NCBI GenBank assembly: GCA_037387425.1
Contig: JARRLC010000074.1
Span: 1-17,979, forward strand
Direction: 5' to 3'
Source of the DNA: JARRLC01 sp037387425
GTDB taxonomy: Bacteria > Pseudomonadota > Alphaproteobacteria > Rhizobiales > Rhodomicrobiaceae
DNA: 17,979 nucleotides
Position numbers and translations under genes: made by a program. Within the stretch, counting starts at the first letter, position 1. Every line of letters starts with the position of its first letter. The notes beneath the pieces are model-generated. The model did no database searches. It had not been told where the DNA came from and worked only from the letters and a program-made list of their open reading frames with translations. Of this stretch, positions 13,451 to 17,979 are shown one piece after another.

Positions 13451-16400
13451 TTACATCTTTTGGAAATCGCGCATTTGTTCAACGAGTTCCTCTGATGCGC
13501 TGGCGCGCGGTTTCGACAGCCCGGCAATGAGAACATAAACAGCAGGCGTCAAAAACAGCGTGAAAACCGCCGCCAGCCCAAGGCCGCCGAAAACCACCCA
13601 TCCGATTGCCGCACGCGATTCCGAGCCGGGACCGCCGCTCAAAATAAGCGGTAACGCGGCGAAAACCGTGGAAATCATGGTCATGACGATCGGGCGCAGA
13701 CGAACGCTCGCAGCCTCATGCGCAGCTTCAATGACGCTCGCCCCACGGTCGCGAAGCTGATCGGCGAACTCGACCATGAGAATGCCATTCTTGGCCATGA
13801 TCCCCACGAGCATCAAAATACCGATCTGGCTGTAAATGTTGAGCGTCGTGCCTGTCAGGAACAACGCGTAAACAGCGGCCGCTATGCCGAATGGCACGGT
13901 GATCATGATTACGCCCGCACTGGTCAAGCTCTCGAACTGCGCCGCGAGGACAAGAAACACCACCAGAAGCGCAATGGCGAACGTTATGGCTATATCGTGC
14001 GAGGTTTCTTCCAGAGTGGCGGCTTCCCCTTGAAACAACAGGCCAATTCCGGGAGGCAACTCGGTTTTGGCGAGGTTGCGGACAGCGTCAACCGCATCGC
14101 GTAAGGGAAAGTTTGGCGAAATATCCGCGTTGATTTCAATCGCGCGGCGCTGTGCGCTTCGGTCAAGTTCGGCTGCAACGCCCTCCTGCTTGAAGGATAT
14201 CATTTGAATGAGCGGGATCAGCTTTCCGTCTTGAGAGCGCACATAAAGATTGCCCAAATCGGACGGCGCCGTAATAGACCCGGCTGAAGATTGCAGGATG
14301 ATCGGCACGGCGCGGTCATGGACTGTTAGCTCCGCGACCTCGTAGCCATCCACCAGAACCCGGATAGTGCTCGCAAGATCGGCAATGTCTACATTAAGGT
14401 TTGATGCGCGTTCACGGTCGATCTTCAAAGAGATTTGCGGCTGGGTCGCCTGATATTCAATGCGCAGATTGCTGATGCCTGGAAGTTTTTCTTCAATAGC
14501 TTGGACGAATGCATCGGACGCAGCGGCGATTTCCGCATAGTTGCTGCCCATTAGCGCAAAATTCAACCCGTCGCCACTGTGCCTCAGACCAAGGCTGTTG
14601 CCACGACTGACCCGGCTAACAGCGCCTGGAATTTGCGCCAGCGGTTTACGCAAAGTCGCCTCTATTTCCTGCTGAGACAGCGTTCTCTCGCCCCATGGGC
14701 GCAGCGACGCGTCGATCTGGCCGCGATTGAAATCGTAACGCCCCGTTATGGAATAAAGACGATCGACAACGCCACTCTCCAACAAAGGCTTAAAGATCGC
14801 CTCGGCCTTCTCGACCTGAAGGTCCATGTAATCGAGCCCGATGCCATCCGGCCCGGTCATGCGCACAGTGATCTGCCCGCGATCTTCCCGCGGGACCAGT
14901 TCTTCGCCAAGCCCCTGATACAAGATCAGTGCAACGAAGCCGATGGCGCAAGCAACAGCAAAAATCACAAGCGGCGCGGCAAGTATAAAATCCAACGCTC
15001 GGGAATAAGTCTTCTGAAGCCACACCCCCAAATTGGCGAGACTAAAAACGCCTTGTTTGCCATTGCCGTTACCAGTAAGCGGCAAGCGTGAGGCAATCAA
15101 CGGACAAAGCGTCAACGCAACAAATGACGAGATACACACCGTCGCCGCCAGCATGAACCCGAATTCGCGGAACATGCGCCCAGCAGTGCTCGGCAAAAAC
15201 GAAATCGGCACGAAAACGGCAATCAGCGTCGCCGTGGTCGCGAGAACTGCGAAAAACACCTGCTGTGTGCCGATCACGGCGGCTGCTTTTGCCTTCATCC
15301 CCTGCAACTGACAGCGCTGAATGTTCTCCAGCACAACGATGGCGTCGTCCACGACAAGGCCGGTCGCCAGCACCAACGCGAGAAGCGTGATCAGATTGAT
15401 CGAAAAGCCGAACATCCAAAGAAACGCCACCGATCCGATAAGGGCTACCGGAATCGTCACAGCGGGAACCAGCGTCGCCCGGAAACGCCCGATAAACAGC
15501 CAAATCACCGAAATCACGATGAGCGTCGCCAAGCCCAGCGAAGTCAGCACCTCGCTTATCGAGCCTTTGATAAAGACGGCGTCGTCTGACGTCACGGTAA
15601 TGTTGACGTTTTTCAGGCGCGTATTCAGGCGCTTGACGACTTTGCGCACGCCTTCCGAGATCGACACCGTGTTGGATTTTGCCTGACGGACAATGCCAAC
15701 GCTGACAATGCTGCGGCCATTAAGCCGGACCCGTGATACTTCATCTGCCGGCCCGAAATAAACATCGGCCACATCGCCAAGCTTTACATCGGGCTTGAGT
15801 TGCAGGGCTTTGATACTAATCGGTTTGATGACCGATGCATTTGCGCGGACGAGAACTTCCAGATTGGCGGATTGAAAGCTTCCTGCTGGCACATCATAGC
15901 GCGCATTACGGAGCAGATTTGACACATCGCGAACAGACAGGCCATGGGCCGCCAGCCGGTTTGGATCGACCTTGACGCGTAGCACTCGTTTGCGGTCCCC
16001 AAAAATCCGGGCCTCTGCAACCCCATCAACCGCGGTTAAATCCGGAACGATCTCTTCTTCGACAACGCGCGTAACCTCATCAACAGGAAGCGTGCCGCTC
16101 GTTACCGCGAGCCGGATGACCGGGCGCGCATCGCGGTCGGCTTTGATGACGGTAAGGTTTTCAACGCTGTCGGGTAATTGACGTTCCGCACGGGAAACGG
16201 CCTCGCGCACGTCATTTGCCGCATCCACCAAATCGGCCGAAGGGCTGAATTCGATAAAGATACGTAAATTGTTTTCTTCGCTGGAGGAACGCACGGCCTT
16301 GACGCCGTTGACGCGGGCAACTGAGCGTTCAAGAATGCTGGTTACTTCAGCGTCAATTGTTTCCGGAGAACCGCCAGGATAGTTGGCGAACACCATAATG

Positions 16401-16546
16401 ATAGGACGGTCCACATCGGGAAGCTCGCGCACCTCAATACCCATAAGCGCGCTGATCCCGGCAATGATGATAAGCAGATTAAGAACAGTGGCCAGATAAG
16501 GGCGCCGGACGCTAAGCCCTGGAAGGCCGTTAACACTCGCGCTCAT
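13451..16546 (-). CDS. RND-family efflux transporter inner-membrane pump
   Basis: Proton-driven resistance-nodulation-division transporter of the hydrophobe/amphiphile type. It exports its substrates through a three-part pump spanning the envelope. At 1031 aa it is the normal length. It starts LSVRRPYLATVLNLLIIIAG (TM1). It has a first periplasmic domain with YPGGSPETIDAEVTSILE, then a TM2-6 block with LATGLVVDDAIVVLENIQR, whose D400-D401 correspond to the proton-relay Asp pair of TM4 in AcrB. A second periplasmic domain and a closing TM8-12 block follow (VGIMAKNGILMVEFADQLRDRG, RLRPIVMTMISTVFAALPL). The start ATG overlaps the upstream adaptor stop (ATGA, 16543-16546). Substrate cannot be read from sequence. 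No outer-membrane factor is encoded nearby, so it may borrow a shared TolC-like channel. Confidence 0.95.
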   Translation of the reverse strand: MSASVNGLPGLSVRRPYLATVLNLLIIIAGISALMGIEVRELPDVDRPIIMVFANYPGGSPETIDAEVTSILERSVARVNGVKAVRSSSEENNLRIFIEFSPSADLVDAANDVREAVSRAERQLPDSVENLTVIKADRDARPVIRLAVTSGTLPVDEVTRVVEEEIVPDLTAVDGVAEARIFGDRKRVLRVKVDPNRLAAHGLSVRDVSNLLRNARYDVPAGSFQSANLEVLVRANASVIKPISIKALQLKPDVKLGDVADVYFGPADEVSRVRLNGRSIVSVGIVRQAKSNTVSISEGVRKVVKRLNTRLKNVNITVTSDDAVFIKGSISEVLTSLGLATLIVISVIWLFIGRFRATLVPAVTIPVALIGSVAFLWMFGFSINLITLLALVLATGLVVDDAIVVLENIQRCQLQGMKAKAAAVIGTQQVFFAVLATTATLIAVFVPISFLPSTAGRMFREFGFMLAATVCISSFVALTLCPLIASRLPLTGNGNGKQGVFSLANLGVWLQKTYSRALDFILAAPLVIFAVACAIGFVALILYQGLGEELVPREDRGQITVRMTGPDGIGLDYMDLQVEKAEAIFKPLLESGVVDRLYSITGRYDFNRGQIDASLRPWGERTLSQQEIEATLRKPLAQIPGAVSRVSRGNSLGLRHSGDGLNFALMGSNYAEIAAASDAFVQAIEEKLPGISNLRIEYQATQPQISLKIDRERASNLNVDIADLASTIRVLVDGYEVAELTVHDRAVPIILQSSAGSITAPSDLGNLYVRSQDGKLIPLIQMISFKQEGVAAELDRSAQRRAIEINADISPNFPLRDAVDAVRNLAKTELPPGIGLLFQGEAATLEETSHDIAITFAIALLVVFLVLAAQFESLTSAGVIMITVPFGIAAAVYALFLTGTTLNIYSQIGILMLVGIMAKNGILMVEFADQLRDRGASVIEAAHEAASVRLRPIVMTMISTVFAALPLILSGGPGSESRAAIGWVVFGGLGLAAVFTLFLTPAVYVLIAGLSKPRASASEELVEQMRDFQKM

Positions 16547-17670
16547 AATCCAGCCTTGCCTTTTTTATCCGCGGATTTCGGCTTATCGAAACGGATGCGC
16601 CGCCCAGGGCGCAGGCGCTGCGTTCCCTCCACGATAACGAGTTGTCCTTTCGCGAGATCGCCATCAACCAGAACGCGGCCCGCCACACGCTTGACCACGG
16701 ATACCTTTACCTTTTCCGCTTTTCCTTTCGCCGCCCGCCAGACATAGGCGCCGTCGCGTTCCCAAAGCAGCGCAAGTTCTGCGATCATGGGATATTCGCC
16801 CCCCTCCAGGGTGAGCGAAACCATGAAAGACATGCCCGACCGCAAACGATCATCCGGATTGGGCAGTTCAGCGCGGATTTTGAGCGAGCGGGTCGTCTTG
16901 TCGATGCGGCTGTCGATTTCGACGATCTTTCCGCTGAAGCGCTGGCCGCGAAAACCGGGATTTGTGGCGTCGATCTTGTGTCCAAGCGCCAGCCGTTTGA
17001 CATATATTTCAGGCGCTTCGAACTCGACCACGAGCACGCTGCGGTCATCCAGCGAGGCGATGGCCGTGGTTTCGGAAACGCGGTCGCCCAACTCGACCTG
17101 CGGGATACCAAGCACGCCATCAAATGGCGCAATGATGCTTCGGTCGGCAAGCGCTTCCTTGGCCTTTTGCAGCTCAAGTTCGGCGATCTTCACAGCGATG
17201 CGCGTGGCATCGACCTTGGTCTCGGCCACCGCTTTTTTGGGCAGCAGCGACAGATTGCGTTTCAGGGTACGGCGCGCATCAGCAAGCTTTTCCTCCGCAA
17301 GCCGGACCGCGATTTTCTCGTGGGCGTCGTCCAGTTTGAGAATGACATCGCCGGTTTTGACGTGATGCCCCGCTGTAAAATCGATGTGGGCAATAATGCC
17401 GGAAACTTTCGGGAAGAGCGTAATAGAACGTTTAGCCAGCCCGTTGCCAATGGCCTGGATCTTATCTACAGCCTTGCCCAGCTTCACCGGCTCGACGATG
17501 ACCGGCGCGGTGTTGTTTCGCCCACGATGTTTCCGGCCCCGCGTATCATGGCTTTGGGAGCCATCGGATGAGCCAATGACACCAGTCAGATACAGCCCCC
17601 CGTAACTCCCCCCTAAAAGGGCGGCAATCAGTAGAGCCTGTTTCCATAACGCAAACTGCCTTTTCATCAA
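16543..17670 (-). CDS. RND efflux periplasmic adaptor (HlyD/membrane-fusion protein)
   Basis: Links the inner-membrane pump to an outer-membrane channel. The 375-aa protein has an N-terminal membrane anchor at residues ~11-31 (QALLIAALLGGSYGGLYLTG) and then a basic linker (RGRKHRGRN). A lipoyl half-motif FPKVSGIIAHIDFTAGHHVKTGDVILKLD lies near 87-115, an alpha-helical hairpin near 116-170, and the second lipoyl half IIAPFDGVLGIPQVELGDRV next. Beta-barrel and membrane-proximal domains end in GTQRLRPGRRIRF, followed by a Lys-rich tail. Two ATGs are adjacent (17670 and 17667), with GGTGAAAG a few bases upstream. It is translationally coupled to the pump through ATGA. No cysteine lipobox is seen, so it is likely anchored by the N-terminal helix. 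Confidence 0.93.
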   Translation of the reverse strand: MMKRQFALWKQALLIAALLGGSYGGLYLTGVIGSSDGSQSHDTRGRKHRGRNNTAPVIVEPVKLGKAVDKIQAIGNGLAKRSITLFPKVSGIIAHIDFTAGHHVKTGDVILKLDDAHEKIAVRLAEEKLADARRTLKRNLSLLPKKAVAETKVDATRIAVKIAELELQKAKEALADRSIIAPFDGVLGIPQVELGDRVSETTAIASLDDRSVLVVEFEAPEIYVKRLALGHKIDATNPGFRGQRFSGKIVEIDSRIDKTTRSLKIRAELPNPDDRLRSGMSFMVSLTLEGGEYPMIAELALLWERDGAYVWRAAKGKAEKVKVSVVKRVAGRVLVDGDLAKGQLVIVEGTQRLRPGRRIRFDKPKSADKKGKAGL

Positions 17671-17860
17671 TCTTTCACCGTTGTCACGCCGAACTCAAGT
17701 TACCTTATAGGCAATTAAAATTTTAACAGATTTTTTTCACAACCATTCCTTCCTTGGACGTATTTTCAGCGTCAAAGTTTCATGACAGCAAATTATAATT
17801 TTTCGCTGACAGTATCGTTATTTTTTCGTGATTAGCAGGTGCGGCGAATGCTCGCTGGCT
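17671..17860 (-). promoter_or_regulatory. AT-rich leader of the efflux operon with a 12-bp palindrome
   Basis: This gene-free stretch lies upstream of the adaptor gene. It holds the perfect palindrome TTAAAATTTTAA (17715-17726), 45 bp before the start codon. On the minus strand this is followed by TATAAG, a possible -10 with no good -35. T-rich runs occur near 17731-17737 and 17820-17826. The palindrome is a candidate operator, but AT-richness makes chance occurrence plausible. No regulator gene is visible in the window. Confidence 0.3.
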
Positions 17861-17969
17861 CTAGTGCACTGACGCATTCAGAAGATTCATGCATGAGTGC
17901 ACTAGCTCTTTGTTTATGCATCAATTTTTCCAAACTCGGCTGCAGCCTTCGTTTGGATCGATGCACTAG
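17861..17969 (-). repeat. 109-bp two-hairpin intergenic repeat, copy B
   Basis: Read on the minus strand it starts CTAGTGCATCGATCC, has a second TAGTGCA in the middle, and ends GTCAGTGCACTAG. One half folds by a perfect 10-bp stem, CTAGTGCACT (17861-17870) / AGTGCACTAG (17896-17905). The other half folds through TTGGATCGATGCA against TGCATCAA and CCAAAC/GTTTGG pairs. Length, the three TAGNGCA landmarks and the AAACAA spacer match copy A (13240-13348), but the interiors have diverged. The last 10 bp of the window show nothing further. Confidence 0.6.
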
Positions 17970-17979
17970 GGCCTGTTGA

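Noticed and set aside
1..17979. CRISPR arrays, tRNAs, rRNAs, toxin-antitoxin or phage modules
   Set aside because: No regularly spaced direct repeats, cloverleaf-like segments, rRNA-like sequence or recognisable phage or defence proteins were seen on either strand.

Overview
The window reads as a chromosomal segment of an alphaproteobacterium, most likely in or near the Hyphomicrobiales (Rhizobiales). Three things point there: the addA-trxA pair, the ordered block aroA-cmk-rpsA-sppA-ihfB-lapA, and intergenic two-hairpin repeats of the TAGAGC...GCTCTA type that I recall from rhizobial genomes. Assignments rest on motifs and gene order read by eye; no database search was run.

Layout. Positions 1-97 hold a pair of inverted, REP-like intergenic repeats. 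Then on the + strand come addA (98-3664, double-strand-break repair helicase-nuclease) and trxA (3734-4054). A shared hairpin at 4065-4104 separates trxA from the convergent ruvX (- strand). Divergent from ruvX is a UPF0173 metallo-beta-lactamase-fold hydrolase (4737-5435), with a readable promoter and a strong intrinsic terminator.

Positions 5436-7119 form a small accessory junction. It holds two unrecognised two-helix membrane proteins, a 438-bp gene-free stretch dense in inverted repeats (including a 152-bp MITE-like element with 23-bp perfect terminal inverted repeats and a near-perfect 8-bp flanking duplication), and a GNAT acetyltransferase whose N terminus looks frameshifted. The usual neighbours on each side (gatCA near ruvX, trpFBA beyond lapA) are absent, so this looks like a rearrangement point between two conserved blocks.

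Positions 7120-13224 are the conserved minus-strand block, transcribed aroA -> cmk -> rpsA -> sppA -> ihfB -> lapA: shikimate pathway, CMP kinase, ribosomal protein S1, an S49 membrane peptidase, the beta subunit of integration host factor, and a LapA-domain membrane protein. The IHF-beta gene is unusual: a normal ~92-residue DNA-binding fold is followed by a ~127-residue Lys/Ala/Pro-rich, histone-H1-like tail.

Positions 13451-17670 encode a two-gene RND efflux system (membrane-fusion protein, then inner-membrane pump, ATGA-overlapped). It is bracketed by two divergent 109-bp members of one intergenic repeat family in opposite orientation. No outer-membrane channel or regulator is present in the window, and 17671-17979 carries no gene.

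I found no CRISPR array, tRNA, rRNA, phage module or defence island. The most noteworthy items are the tailed IHF-beta, the MITE-like element in the hairpin-rich junction, the small membrane proteins, and the paired 109-bp repeats.
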